Shown: positions 1 through 10,062, counted from the first letter of the stretch. The stretch is DNA of 64,000 bases from Sphingomonas gei (GCF_004792685.1 NZ_SRXT01000009.1:62001-126000); one strand, 5' to 3'. The notes: generated from the letters alone by a model not told the origin. Numbers and translations are program-made.

Positions 1-1
1 C

Positions 2-1060
2 GATAAGCGCCGCATCGATACGGCGACGGCCGATCGCAGGGTCGCTGCCTTTTCCCAGGCTCCTGATATCGACGCCTTAAGCGACGTCGACCTCGTGATC
101 GAGGCTGTGTTCGAGGACATGTCCGCAAAGAAGGCGGTCTTTTCGGCGCTCGATGCTGTTGTGCGGCCCGATACTATTCTGGCGAGCAACACCTCGACTC
201 TCGATCTTGACGAGATCGCATCCTTTGTACGCGACCCTTCGCGCGTCGTCGGTCTTCATTTCTTTTCTCCGGCGAATGTAATGCGGCTTCTTGAAGTCGT
301 GCGTGGCGAGAAAACCGCCCCGGATGTTCTTGCCACTGCGCTGAGTTTCTCCAAGGCAATCGGTAAGATTGGCGTGGTCTCCGGGGTTTGCGATGGCTTC
401 ATCGGTAACCGGATCTTCGAGGAGTATCTTCGCCAGGTGTATTTTCTTCTCGAGGAGGGCGCGCTCCCGCAGCAGATCGATGCTGCTCTGGAACGTTGGG
501 GTATGGCGATGGGCCCTTGTCGAACGATGGACCTTGTGGGCCAGGATATCGGATGGGCGATCCGCAAGCGGCGTACAGCGCAGTTTCCCGATCAGCCCTA
601 TTCAGGCGTGATCGATCGCATCTGCGAGATCGGGCGCTTTGGACAGAAGACTGGGGCCGGGTTCTATCTTTATCGTGATGGCCGGACCGCCGAGGTGGAT
701 CCGGCAATCGATAAGTTGGTCGTCGATTACTCAGCCGAGATCGGCCTCACGCGTCGTGAGATCGGTGATGGCGAAATCCTGAGCCGTTGCCTGTTGGCGA
801 TGATCAACGAAGGCGCGCGCATTCTTGGTGAAGGCATCGCGTACCGGCCGGTCGACATCGATGTGGTCTATTTGCACGGCTACGGGTTTCCGCGGGATCG
901 CGGTGGTCCGATGTTTCAGGCCGACATACAGTCTTTGCCTCTCGTGCTCGATCAGGTTTCCGCCTTCGGGCAAGCCCGCAACGGATGGGCTTTCACGCCG
1001 GCGCCGCTGCTTGAGACGCTCGCAGGCGAGCGCGGGTCGTTCGAGCAACTGAACGGATGA
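2..1060 (+). CDS. 3-hydroxyacyl-CoA dehydrogenase, FadB/FadJ-type (5' end missing)
   Basis: The reading frame is open from the first bases of the window, so the N-terminus (probably including the enoyl-CoA hydratase half and the Rossmann glycine motif) lies upstream. What remains is the NAD-binding domain, with the conserved SNTSTL segment and the GLHFFSPANVM stretch, followed by the helical C-terminal domain (DGFIGNRI, then a second repeat ending near GFPRDRGGPM). These are hallmarks of the multifunctional beta-oxidation enzyme, which oxidises 3-hydroxyacyl-CoA to 3-ketoacyl-CoA with NAD+. The thiolase begins 29 bases downstream, so the two would carry out consecutive steps of fatty-acyl or side-chain degradation. 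Substrate range cannot be read from sequence. Confidence 0.9.
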   Translation, partial: DKRRIDTATADRRVAAFSQAPDIDALSDVDLVIEAVFEDMSAKKAVFSALDAVVRPDTILASNTSTLDLDEIASFVRDPSRVVGLHFFSPANVMRLLEVVRGEKTAPDVLATALSFSKAIGKIGVVSGVCDGFIGNRIFEEYLRQVYFLLEEGALPQQIDAALERWGMAMGPCRTMDLVGQDIGWAIRKRRTAQFPDQPYSGVIDRICEIGRFGQKTGAGFYLYRDGRTAEVDPAIDKLVVDYSAEIGLTRREIGDGEILSRCLLAMINEGARILGEGIAYRPVDIDVVYLHGYGFPRDRGGPMFQADIQSLPLVLDQVSAFGQARNGWAFTPAPLLETLAGERGSFEQLNG

Positions 1061-1089
1061 CAGCCGCACCATTTATAACGGAGAGAACG

Positions 1090-2271
1090 ATGACAGACGT
1101 GTTCCTGGTTTCGGCAGCCCGCACCGCGGTCGGTACGTTCGGCGGAGCTCTCAAGGACCAGAAGCCGGGCGAGCTTGCCGCGCTCGTGGCGCGCGAGGCC
1201 ATCGCGCGCGCCGGTATCGAGGCGAGCCTGGTCGAAAATGTGGTGATCGGCAGCGTGATCGCGACAGAGCCGCGTGACGCGTATGTCGCACGGATCGCGG
1301 CGATCGGTGCGGGCATACCGGAGGCGACGCCCGCATTGTCGGTCAATCGCCTGTGCGGATCTGGACTCCAGGCAATCGTTTCGGCCGCGCAGTCGATCAT
1401 GCTCGGCGATTATCAGATCGCTCTTGCCGGGGGATCCGAGATTATGAGCCGGGCACCCTACTTTGTGCCGTCGGCCCGCTGGGGGCAGCGCCTGGGTGAT
1501 GGTGCCTTGCTCGACGGTCTCAACGGCGCTCTGACGGACCCGTTTCACGACTATCATATGGGCGTGACCGCCGAGAATGTGGCCGAACGCTATCAAATCT
1601 CCCGCGAAGACCAGGATGCGCTTGCGCTCGAAAGTCAGACCCGCGCGGCAAACGCCATCGCGCAGGGCTATTTCAGAGAGCAGATCATGCCAGTCGAGAT
1701 CAAGGCTCGCGGGAAGACGAGCGTGTTCGACACAGACGAGCACGTTCGGATGAATGCCAGTGCCGAGGATCTTGGTAAGCTGAGAGCGCTGTTCCGCAAG
1801 GACAGTGGCACAGTTACGGCCGGGAACGCGTCGGGGATCAACGACGGTGCTGCGGCAGTCATTCTCGCCAGCGAGCGTGCCGTGAAAGAGCATGGCCTGA
1901 AGCCTCTCGCTCGGCTCGTGTCCTACGGCCATGCCGGCGTCGACCCTGCGCTTATGGGGATCGGTCCGGTGCCGGCGACACGCAATGCTCTGGCAAAGGC
2001 GGGGTTAACGGTCGCCGATCTTGATGTAATCGAATCCAACGAGGCTTTTGCCGCTCAGGCGTGCGCAGTGGCACGTCAGCTTGAGTTCGACGCCGCCAAG
2101 CTCAATCCGAATGGCGGAGCGATAGCGATCGGACATCCTATCGGTGCCAGTGGTGCGATCATCACCACGAAGCTCGTCTACGAGCTTCGCCGGACTGCGA
2201 AGCGATATGGTCTCACCACCATGTGCATTGGCGGCGGCCAAGGCATCGCGGCGATCTGGGAAGCGGTTTGA
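1090..2271 (+). CDS. Acetyl-CoA C-acyltransferase (thiolase)
   Basis: A 393-residue thiolase that cleaves 3-ketoacyl-CoA to acetyl-CoA and a shortened acyl-CoA, or condenses in reverse. The nucleophilic cysteine is Cys89 in NRLCGSG; the C-terminal pair is His349 in GHPIGASG and Cys379 in CIGGGQG, and NEAFAAQ is present. An in-frame ATG at 1057 overlaps the preceding stop, but the ATG at 1090 has a GGAGAG ribosome site eight bases upstream and gives the normal family N-terminus. It pairs with the upstream hydroxyacyl-CoA dehydrogenase as the last two beta-oxidation steps. Degradative and biosynthetic thiolases are not separable here. Confidence 0.93.
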   Translation: MTDVFLVSAARTAVGTFGGALKDQKPGELAALVAREAIARAGIEASLVENVVIGSVIATEPRDAYVARIAAIGAGIPEATPALSVNRLCGSGLQAIVSAAQSIMLGDYQIALAGGSEIMSRAPYFVPSARWGQRLGDGALLDGLNGALTDPFHDYHMGVTAENVAERYQISREDQDALALESQTRAANAIAQGYFREQIMPVEIKARGKTSVFDTDEHVRMNASAEDLGKLRALFRKDSGTVTAGNASGINDGAAAVILASERAVKEHGLKPLARLVSYGHAGVDPALMGIGPVPATRNALAKAGLTVADLDVIESNEAFAAQACAVARQLEFDAAKLNPNGGAIAIGHPIGASGAIITTKLVYELRRTAKRYGLTTMCIGGGQGIAAIWEAV

Positions 2272-2698
2272 GTCACGATAGCACCGGCCGGACGCAATCG
2301 GAGCGAGACCTTGAGAGAGGTTCGCCTTTTCGAGGTGATCATACGGTTCGCCTGAAAGGCGGGGACGACAAAGGATTGGAATAAGAGTTGGCACGAATTT
2401 CAATCGCTGGGTGCTGGGATCGCCTCAAAAGCAGCTGTTCTCGCGGTGGCCTACAACGGCAGCGTCGTCGTCCCGTCCTTCCTCGACCGCCGTTCTCTTC
2501 GTGGGCGCTTGAGGTGTTTGGATTGCGACGTCGGACCCCTGCGTCTTGTTTCGCCGAACGTTACGCGATGCACCGGTCAGAGGCCAAATATGACCTGCTG
2601 TGTCCGAATGTCGTTCAATTCAGTCCGATAGATCTCGACCGGTTGGTTGCGCATCTCCGAAGCCACATGCGCGCTGGTAAGCATGGGAGTATGGCAGC
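2272..2698. other. Intergenic region, no gene recognised
   Basis: This stretch separates the thiolase from pntA. A plus-strand frame of about 100 codons at 2388-2702 runs into the pntA start, but it matches no family I recognise and has no convincing ribosome site. I see no clear terminator with a T-run. Confidence 0.4.
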
Positions 2699-4273
2699 TT
2701 GAAAGTTGGTGCCCCCAGGGAAGTGGTACAGGGCGAGGCGCGCGTCGCGCTGACGCCGGACAGTGCTTTGCAATTGCAGAAGCTGGGCCATGAATGCCTT
2801 GTCGAGAGCGGCGCAGGCAAAGCGGCCGGCTTGGATGATGCCAGTTATCGGGCTGTTGGCGTGACGGTGGTGCCATCCGCTGGCGAACTATGGTCCGCAT
2901 CGGATGTGATCATAAAGGTGCGTCCGCCCGAAGCCGAAGAGATTGCTCAGCTTTCGGCTGGCAAGACGCTGATTTCCTTCTTCTATCCCGGGCAGCGCGG
3001 CGAGGCGTTGAACGCGATCAGCGCGACTGGTGCCAATGTGCTGGCGATGGATATGGTGCCGCGCATTTCGCGTGCGCAGAAGATGGACGCGTTGTCGTCC
3101 ATGGCGAATATTGCGGGCTATCGGGCCGTGATTGAGGCTGGTGCAAATTTTGGTCGCTTCTTCACGGGGCAGGTGACGGCGGCGGGTAAGGTGCCACCGG
3201 CCAGGGTCCTGGTGATCGGGGCAGGCGTGGCCGGCTTGGCCGCGATCGGCGCGGCGACATCGCTCGGGGCCATCACCCTGGCTTTCGACGTGCGCCCCGA
3301 AGTCGCTGAGCAGATCGAATCGATGGGCGCGCAGTTCGTCTATCTCGAGTTTTCGGAAGAGCAGGAGGATGGCGCGGCAACGGGCGGCTATGCCGCCCCG
3401 TCCAGCCCGGAATTTCGCGAAGCGCAGCTCAACAAGTTCCGCGAGCTGGCGCCAAGTCTAGATATTGTCATTTCCACCGCACTGATCCCGGGGCGGGACG
3501 CTCCCGTTCTGTGGACCAAGGATATGGTCGAGGCCATGCGGCCAGGATCGGTCATCGTCGATCTGGCGGCGGAACGCGGCGGCAATTGCGAGCTCACGGT
3601 GGCCGACGAGAAGATCGTGTCCCCCACAGGCGTGACGATCATCGGCTATACCGACTTCCCCAGCCGCATGGCGGCGCAGTCCAGTTCGCTTTACGCCAGC
3701 AATATCCGTCACATGCTTTCTGACCTGACGCCGGGCAAGGATGGCGTGATCGTCCATAATATGGAGGATGACGTGATCCGGGGCGCGACTATCGCTTTTG
3801 AAGGGCAGGTAAGCTTCCCGCCGCCTCCGCCCAAGATCAAGGCGATCGCGGCGCAGAAGCCCAAGCCCAAGGCGGATGAACTGACCCCCGAGCAGAAGCG
3901 GGCGGACGACGTCGCCGCCTTCAAGGCGCAGACCCGTTCGCAGGTCATCACGCTGGCCATCGCTGCGTTGTTACTGCTCGCCGTCGGTGCCGTGGCGCCC
4001 GCCAGTTTCATGGCGCATTTCACGGTCTTCGTGCTGGCCTGTTTCGTTGGTTTCCAGGTGATCTGGAATGTCAGCCATGCGCTGCATACGCCGCTGATGG
4101 CCGTGACGAACGCCATTTCCGGGATCATCGTCGTGGGGGCGATGCTCCAGCTGGGTTCAACCAACACGCTGGTGCTCGGGTTGGCGACGATCTCGATCCT
4201 GATCGCATCGATCAACATCGTTGGCGGCTTCCTGGTCACGCGCCGGATGCTGGCCATGTTCCAGCGGTCTTAA
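2699..4273 (+). CDS. pntA: NAD(P) transhydrogenase subunit alpha
   Basis: This 524-residue protein carries the NAD(H)-binding domain I of proton-translocating transhydrogenase (starting KVGAPREVV, with the Rossmann motif VIGAGVAGLAAIGAA near residue 175), a proline/lysine-rich linker near 375-400, and about four membrane helices at the C-terminus. It is therefore the fused E. coli-like alpha subunit rather than the split PntAA/PntAB form found in some alphaproteobacteria. The start is TTG, eight bases after a GGGAG ribosome site; no in-frame ATG fits. With PntB it uses the proton gradient to drive NADH + NADP+ to NADPH. pntB follows after 11 bases. Confidence 0.96.
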   Translation: MKVGAPREVVQGEARVALTPDSALQLQKLGHECLVESGAGKAAGLDDASYRAVGVTVVPSAGELWSASDVIIKVRPPEAEEIAQLSAGKTLISFFYPGQRGEALNAISATGANVLAMDMVPRISRAQKMDALSSMANIAGYRAVIEAGANFGRFFTGQVTAAGKVPPARVLVIGAGVAGLAAIGAATSLGAITLAFDVRPEVAEQIESMGAQFVYLEFSEEQEDGAATGGYAAPSSPEFREAQLNKFRELAPSLDIVISTALIPGRDAPVLWTKDMVEAMRPGSVIVDLAAERGGNCELTVADEKIVSPTGVTIIGYTDFPSRMAAQSSSLYASNIRHMLSDLTPGKDGVIVHNMEDDVIRGATIAFEGQVSFPPPPPKIKAIAAQKPKPKADELTPEQKRADDVAAFKAQTRSQVITLAIAALLLLAVGAVAPASFMAHFTVFVLACFVGFQVIWNVSHALHTPLMAVTNAISGIIVVGAMLQLGSTNTLVLGLATISILIASINIVGGFLVTRRMLAMFQRS

Positions 4274-4284
4274 GGCGGAATTTC

Positions 4285-5736
4285 ATGTTCGATACCGGTG
4301 TGGTGTCCGCAGCCTATCTCTCGGCCGCGGTCCTTTTCATTCTGTCGCTGGGCGGCCTTTCCAATCAGGCGAGCGCAAAGCGCGCCGTATGGTACGGCAT
4401 CGCCGGCATGGCCCTGGCTGTGCTGGCGACATTGTTCGGGTCCGGCGCCGCCAACCTGCCAATCGTGGCCGGCACATTCGCCGTTGCCGCCGTGATCGGC
4501 TGGATCGTCGCGATGCGCGTTCAGATGACCGAAATGCCCCAGCTTGTCGCCGCGCTGCACAGTTTCGTGGGGCTTGCGGCGGTAGCGATCGGTTTCAACG
4601 CGCATTTTGAACTGGAAACAGTGAACGCGCTCGATCCTGCCGCGCGTGAAGCTCTGACCGGCTTTGCCGGCCTGCTCGCGCACAAGACGCCGGTGGAAAT
4701 CAACATCCTCAAGGTCGAGGAGTTTCTGGGCATCTTCATCGGCGCGGTCACCTTCACCGGATCGATCGTCGCGTTCGGCAAGCTCGCGGGCAAGCTAGAC
4801 GGCAAGGCGAAGAAGCTGCCCGGCGGCCATGTCCTCAACGCCTCCGCGCTGCTGGCGTCGCTGCTCCTGCTGGTGATGTATGTCGGCGATATCGGCGTGG
4901 AGGGTCGCGAACTGACCGTCCTGCTCGCCATGGCCGCGCTCGCGCTGTTCATCGGCTTCCACCTTGTCATGGGTATCGGCGGCGCGGACATGCCGGTCGT
5001 CGTCTCGATGCTCAACAGCTATTCCGGCTGGGCGGCCGCCGCGATCGGCTTTACCCTGGGCAACGACCTCCTCATCGTCACCGGCGCGTTGGTCGGCTCG
5101 TCCGGCGCGATCCTGAGCTATATCATGTGCAAGGCAATGAACCGGTCTTTCGTATCGGTGATCCTGGGCGGCTTCGGCGGCACGACCGGTCCGGCTGCGG
5201 AGATCGAGGGCGAGCAGATCGCGATCGACGCTGACGGCGTCGCCTCCGCGCTCAACGACGCGGACAGCATCATCATCGTGCCGGGCTATGGCATGGCGGT
5301 CGCGCAGGCGCAGCAGACGGTGAGCGAACTCACCCGCAAGCTGCGGGCCGCCGGCAAGAAGGTCCGGTTCGCGATCCATCCGGTCGCAGGCCGACTGCCG
5401 GGGCACATGAACGTCCTACTGGCCGAAGCCAAGGTGCCCTATGACATCGTGCTGGAAATGGACGAAATCAACGACGACTTCCCTTCGACCGACGTGGTGA
5501 TCGTCATCGGATCAAACGACATCGTGAACCCGGCGGCGCAGGACGATCCCAACTCGCCGATCGCGGGGATGCCGGTACTGGAAGTCTGGAAGGCGAAGCA
5601 GGTCTTCGTGTCGAAGCGCGGACAAGGTACCGGCTATTCCGGCATCGAGAACCCGCTTTTCTACAAGGATAATACAAGGATGTTCTATGGCGACGCAAAG
5701 GTCGCGGTGGACAGCCTGTTGTCCAAGATCGCCTGA
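4285..5736 (+). CDS. pntB: NAD(P) transhydrogenase subunit beta
   Basis: A 483-residue beta subunit. The N-terminal two thirds holds about nine membrane helices that form the proton channel with PntA. The C-terminal domain III binds NADP(H), with the GYGMAVAQAQ fingerprint, the HPVAGRLPGHMNVLLAEA segment and the GSNDIVNPAA loop, and ends normally. It lies directly behind pntA as a two-gene operon. The enzyme sits in the inner membrane and supplies NADPH for reductive biosynthesis and peroxide defence. Confidence 0.97.
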   Translation: MFDTGVVSAAYLSAAVLFILSLGGLSNQASAKRAVWYGIAGMALAVLATLFGSGAANLPIVAGTFAVAAVIGWIVAMRVQMTEMPQLVAALHSFVGLAAVAIGFNAHFELETVNALDPAAREALTGFAGLLAHKTPVEINILKVEEFLGIFIGAVTFTGSIVAFGKLAGKLDGKAKKLPGGHVLNASALLASLLLLVMYVGDIGVEGRELTVLLAMAALALFIGFHLVMGIGGADMPVVVSMLNSYSGWAAAAIGFTLGNDLLIVTGALVGSSGAILSYIMCKAMNRSFVSVILGGFGGTTGPAAEIEGEQIAIDADGVASALNDADSIIIVPGYGMAVAQAQQTVSELTRKLRAAGKKVRFAIHPVAGRLPGHMNVLLAEAKVPYDIVLEMDEINDDFPSTDVVIVIGSNDIVNPAAQDDPNSPIAGMPVLEVWKAKQVFVSKRGQGTGYSGIENPLFYKDNTRMFYGDAKVAVDSLLSKIA

Positions 5737-5738
5737 GC

Positions 5739-5758
5739 GCGGCTTTCAGGCGAGCCGC
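5739..5758 (+). terminator. Possible weak terminator after pntB
   Basis: The inverted repeat GCGGCT/AGCCGC with an eight-base loop lies just behind the pntB stop. No T-run follows, so it may only stabilise the mRNA 3' end. A competing inverted repeat (GCCTGA/TCAGGC, 5731-5751) overlaps it. Confidence 0.3.
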
Positions 5759-6651
5759 CAAGCGCAGGCCGGCCCGTTCCCGCTTTTGTGTCGATTACGC
5801 GGACGCCAGCGGGACCATCGACGGCGCGATGGCCTTTGCCGGAAGCCGGCATCGCGTTCGTGATCCGACACCGAGGCTGACGGGGAAGCTGCGTCGCTTG
5901 CTGTCATCGGTCACGATGATGACCTGGTCAGGCTGATAATGGCCTTGATCGCTTTGATGCTGACCGTGCAAATGTGCGGGGCAATGTGCTCGGGCGTGAT
6001 TGTCTGCAGGCTCTATCATTGTGGCTCTGGGGGTTGCCCCGGAGGACTCGTGGCATCGGGACGGGCCGCGCCGCACGAGCTACCGGGCGTCTGCGGCGGC
6101 CCGCGTGACAAGCCTTTAAGTGAAACATCGTAAACGCCAAGACCGGCGCTCGAGCTAGCCAGGATCCGCGCGCGGACAAGCCCGATATGGTCTCTGGTTC
6201 GCGCGCTGCCAGCATCACGAATGTAATCTTTGGATCGGTTGCTTGTGCGCTTGGTCGCGACGTTGCAAAGAAGATCTGTGGCGGCTGGCTATAGACGTCA
6301 AGGCCGTAGCGAGCCGAACGTATTCATATTGCTATCATGTGGATGACGATCAAGTGGCGTAGGAATCGCCGGAGATTGTTTGAAACCAGTTCTTTCGTGT
6401 TGGCCTCGCGGGGGAACGTAGAGAACATGCGGCGGCATCTCGTGTTGATGTCACGCTTCAACTAAGCGTTGGACAAGTAGAGACTGTAGATGCTGATCCG
6501 CTTGTTATCGTGACAAGTGTAGAAGCTGACCCGGCCTAGTCGTTGCCGCTCCGGCAACGGTCCAACGAAAACGACAATTTGCGAAGGTGCGACTGCACGA
6601 GCCCGTCCTGGGGCGGACGGCCGACCTATCGCATCGGTGAGAGGATAACAG
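5759..6651. other. Long region without a recognisable gene
   Basis: About 890 bases between pntB and the dehydrogenase contain only short frames on both strands, none with a family signature or good ribosome site. The stretch is unusually long for this gene-dense window and could be decayed coding DNA. Its one clear structure is the palindrome at 6541-6559. Confidence 0.5.
6541..6559. promoter_or_regulatory. Perfect 8-bp inverted repeat upstream of the dehydrogenase
   Basis: CGTTGCCG and CGGCAACG are perfect inverted arms around a CTC centre, 92 bases upstream of the dehydrogenase start. No T-run follows. Size and position suit a dimeric repressor operator, but no neighbouring regulator gene identifies the protein. 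Confidence 0.4.
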
Positions 6652-7407
6652 ATGGGCAAGCTTGATGGGCGGATTGCCGTCGTGACGGGTGCTGCGTGCG
6701 GCATCGGTCTCGCCGCGGCAAAGCGCTTCGCCGCAGAGGGCGCCACGGTCGTGATGGCTGACCTCGACGAGGGCGAATTGAGCCGTGCGGCCGCGCACGA
6801 CGGCGGAAGCGGCAGGTTTGATCCATTTACCGTGGATGTGACGCGCAATCAGGATTTGGAGGCGCTTCGCGACCATGTCGTGGCGACCTACGGGCTTGCC
6901 GACATTCTCTTCGCAAACGCCGGGATTGCCACATTCGCGCCGATCGGAGACGTCTCGGAAGAGGCGTTTGACCGCACAATTGGCACCAACCTGAAAGGGA
7001 CATTCTTTACCGTTCAGACGCTCCTGCCTGCCTTGCGGGATGGCGCTTCGATCATTCTGACCTCTTCCATCGCCGCGAAGAAGACCTTTCCAGCCTTTAG
7101 TGCGTATACCGCGACCAAGGCCGCCATTTCGGCACTTGCACGCAACTTCGCACTGGATTTGCGCGAGCGACGCATTCGAGTGAACTCGCTTGCCCCTGGA
7201 AACATCGAGACGGCGATCGGCCGGCGCGCCGGTTTCTCGTCATCTGAGAATGATGACTATTTCGCACGGACCGCCGCCACGACGCCACTGGGCCGCAACG
7301 GGCAAGCAGACGAGATCGCCGTGGCTGCCCTTTACCTGGCTTCCGACGACAGTGCGTTCGTTACGGGTTCAGAGCTAGCAGTCGACGGAGGGTATAACCT
7401 CACCTGA
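6652..7407 (+). CDS. Short-chain dehydrogenase/reductase
   Basis: A classical 251-residue SDR. It shows the TGAACGIG nucleotide-binding motif (residues 12-19), the FANAG motif near 87-91, and the catalytic set Ser139, Tyr152, Lys156 (YTATK). An aspartate at residue 37, at the end of the second strand, suggests NAD(H) preference. The ribosome site GAGGATA precedes ATG. The neighbours are a TonB-dependent receptor and acyl-CoA enzymes, which would fit oxidation of an imported hydrophobic or hydroxylated substrate, but that is inference. Confidence 0.88.
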   Translation: MGKLDGRIAVVTGAACGIGLAAAKRFAAEGATVVMADLDEGELSRAAAHDGGSGRFDPFTVDVTRNQDLEALRDHVVATYGLADILFANAGIATFAPIGDVSEEAFDRTIGTNLKGTFFTVQTLLPALRDGASIILTSSIAAKKTFPAFSAYTATKAAISALARNFALDLRERRIRVNSLAPGNIETAIGRRAGFSSSENDDYFARTAATTPLGRNGQADEIAVAALYLASDDSAFVTGSELAVDGGYNLT

Positions 7408-7530
7408 GCGCCACAGAATAAGCCACACATAATCTGGATTTAGCCTGCTCGTCATTCCGACCAGGCCGAACACGTACCAGTACTTGCAGACAACGTTCTT
7501 GCAAGACGAATGTCAAATAGGAGGGAATAC

Positions 7531-10026
7531 ATGAAGGGGTTTAAGATTATACTCGCGATGTCGGCGTCTGCCTTGTCGACCAGCGCGGCGCTCGCTCAGG
7601 CGGTGGTACCTGCTCCGGGCGATGCGGACGCGCAATCGAGCGCCCCGGCTCCGTCCGAACCACCTGTCGCCGCTGCAGCCGCTCCTTCGGACAGCGCGGT
7701 CGGCGACATCGTCGTTACGGCGAACAAGAGGTCGGAACGGCTGAGCCGCGTGCCGATCTCGATCACGGCGGCGAGTGGCGAGCAACTGTCGAACCTCGGC
7801 ATTACCAGCCCACAGGGTCTCGAGAAGATCACGCCCGGTCTCACTTTCACGCAGAGCAACTACGGGGCCTCGGTTTACACGCTGCGCGGCGTCGGTGGCT
7901 TCGTGGAGGCTTTGGCATTCGCACCGACCGTCAGCGTCTACGTTGATCAGGTTCCGCTTCCGTTCTCGCGTCTTACCGAGGGTGCCTCGCTCGATCCCGA
8001 GCGTGTCGAGGTTCTGAAGGGACCACAGGGTACGCTCTTTGGCCAAAATTCAACGGGCGGGGCGATTAACTACATTGCCGCCAAGCCCACTGATACGCTC
8101 AAGGCCGGCGCTGATCTCACTTATGGACGGTTCGATGAGGTCGATGTCGGCGGCTATGTGAGTGGCCCGTTGACGGACACGTTGAAGGCTCGCCTTGCGT
8201 TCCGATCGGAGCATCGCTCGGCCTGGCAATACAATTACGTGGACGATCCGGCCGTGACCCCGTTCGGCTCGTCGAACAAGAACGGCGTCCGCGACTTCTC
8301 CGTGGCCCGGCTTCTGGTCGACTGGAATCCGACGTCCGATTTGTCGGTCGAGCTGAATGTGAACGGTTGGTTCGACAAGTCCGACATGCAGCAAAAGCAG
8401 TATGCGACGTATCTTCCTTTGGTGCCGGGCGGCGCAGATCGTGTGATCCCCGGGGTTCCCAGCCTACAGGCCGCCCTCCAAAACTACCCGCTCGCGACGG
8501 GTAACAGTCGCGCCGCCGGCTTCGATCCGGGGCTCAGCAACAGGCGAGACGACAGCTTCTACCAGGCGGCGCTGAAGGTTGAATATAATCTGTCATCGCG
8601 CGTCCAGCTCACCTCGATCTCATCGTACTCGCACTCCAAAACGTTTGGTCCGACGGACCTCGACGGGACAATCTACCCCGTCTCCAGAAATAACATCGTC
8701 GGCTCGTTCGATGTGTACTCCCAAGAGCTGCGCTTGGCCGGTTCGCTGTTCCCCGATGATCGTCTGAAGTGGCTCGTTGGTGGAAACTACGAGTATGACA
8801 AGGTCAACGACACGGCCAACCTCTATATCAACACTACGAATTCGGGAATTCCCATCCCGGCAGGCGCGACGACCCAGGTAGGCGGCGTTCCGCAGCCCGA
8901 CGGCAGCCAGGTTTTTTACTTTAACAGTTTCCAGAACCTCGCAAATCAGAAGATCAAAACCGCTGCGGTCTTCGGTGGCCTGACCTTCGCGCTTACGGAC
9001 CGGATTACCCTCGAAGGATCAGCGCGCTACACGGACAGGCGGGACAAATATGAGGGATGCCTCATTGAACCCTTCGGTCCGACGGGCGCCTTTGCCCGAA
9101 CCCTGAGCGCGTTGTCGCAAGCTCTCACGGGAGCAGCTACGCCGCCGGTAGCGGGGCCGCAGGGGTGCATAACCCTGAACTCGAGCAATACCTTCTTTCC
9201 CGGCCTCATTCACCAGGACCTGAACGAGCATAATTTCTCGTACCGCGGCAGCGTATCCTGGCGGCCGACGGATGCCGTGATGTTGTACGCCAACGTTACG
9301 AAGGGATTCAAAGCGGGCGCGTTCGAGAATCTGTCTGCCGTGTCGGTCTCCCAGACGCTTCCCGTCAAACAGGAATCCGTGTTGGCTTACGAGACGGGCC
9401 TGAAGTCGTTCTGGTTCAACCGTGCACTTCAGATCGACGTTGCTGGCTTCTACTACGACTATCGGGCCAAGCAGATCGCCGACTACGTGACCAACTTCGT
9501 ATTCGGCACTCTGCCGTCGTTGGTCAGCATTCCCAAATCCCGCATAACCGGGTTTGAGACATCGATCACGGCTCGACCGGTCCAGGGGCTCAGCCTCAAT
9601 ACGGGTGTCACATATGTGAACAGCAAGGTGTTGAGTCACTACCTAACCCCCGGCCTCATCGGAGTTGCACAAGACATTAAGGGCGACGCGCTTCCGCTTA
9701 CGCCAAAATGGCAGATCTCGGCGAATGGGGACTATGAAGCTCCCGTTTCGGACAGCCTGAAGGCGTTCGTTGGTGCCAGTGCTGTCTACCATAGTCGTGC
9801 GACGCCCGCTTTTGTCAGCGGCAGCTTCAATCTCCCCAGCTACGTCGTGCTCGACCTGCGCGCTGGCGTCGAAACTCAGGATGGTCGCTATCGCCTCGAG
9901 GTCTGGGGGAAGAACGTTACCAACAAATACTACCTGACCACCTTCGTCCACACCGGCGACACGCTGTCGACGCTGACCGGCATGCCCGCAACCTACGGCC
10001 TGACTTTCAAGTTTAGGCTCGACTGA
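7531..10026 (+). CDS. TonB-dependent outer-membrane receptor
   Basis: An 831-residue receptor. The signal peptide ends near ALAQ (about residue 23), a Pro/Ala-rich linker follows, then a TonB box-like segment (DIVVTANKR), the plug domain (VPISITAASGEQL, RVEVLKGPQGTLFGQNSTGGAINY) and a beta-barrel to the C-terminus. AGGAGGG lies five bases before this ATG, favouring it over an upstream alternative at 7510. The sequence resembles the large sphingomonad receptor family, whose substrates are often plant or xenobiotic compounds rather than iron. No regulator or TonB is adjacent, and a terminator follows. Substrate unknown. Confidence 0.92.
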   Translation: MKGFKIILAMSASALSTSAALAQAVVPAPGDADAQSSAPAPSEPPVAAAAAPSDSAVGDIVVTANKRSERLSRVPISITAASGEQLSNLGITSPQGLEKITPGLTFTQSNYGASVYTLRGVGGFVEALAFAPTVSVYVDQVPLPFSRLTEGASLDPERVEVLKGPQGTLFGQNSTGGAINYIAAKPTDTLKAGADLTYGRFDEVDVGGYVSGPLTDTLKARLAFRSEHRSAWQYNYVDDPAVTPFGSSNKNGVRDFSVARLLVDWNPTSDLSVELNVNGWFDKSDMQQKQYATYLPLVPGGADRVIPGVPSLQAALQNYPLATGNSRAAGFDPGLSNRRDDSFYQAALKVEYNLSSRVQLTSISSYSHSKTFGPTDLDGTIYPVSRNNIVGSFDVYSQELRLAGSLFPDDRLKWLVGGNYEYDKVNDTANLYINTTNSGIPIPAGATTQVGGVPQPDGSQVFYFNSFQNLANQKIKTAAVFGGLTFALTDRITLEGSARYTDRRDKYEGCLIEPFGPTGAFARTLSALSQALTGAATPPVAGPQGCITLNSSNTFFPGLIHQDLNEHNFSYRGSVSWRPTDAVMLYANVTKGFKAGAFENLSAVSVSQTLPVKQESVLAYETGLKSFWFNRALQIDVAGFYYDYRAKQIADYVTNFVFGTLPSLVSIPKSRITGFETSITARPVQGLSLNTGVTYVNSKVLSHYLTPGLIGVAQDIKGDALPLTPKWQISANGDYEAPVSDSLKAFVGASAVYHSRATPAFVSGSFNLPSYVVLDLRAGVETQDGRYRLEVWGKNVTNKYYLTTFVHTGDTLSTLTGMPATYGLTFKFRLD

Positions 10027-10036
10027 TCCCTGGGAA

Positions 10037-10062
10037 GGAGCGGATGCCCGGGCGTCCGCTCC
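10037..10062 (+). terminator. Rho-independent-like terminator
   Basis: The perfect stem GGAGCGGA/TCCGCTCC encloses a ten-base loop that is itself GC-palindromic, and is followed by a short ATTTCGT. It lies ten bases after the receptor stop. Confidence 0.65.

Noticed and set aside
2388..2702. Small gene between thiolase and pntA
   Set aside because: No family match, no good ribosome site, and it overlaps the pntA start.
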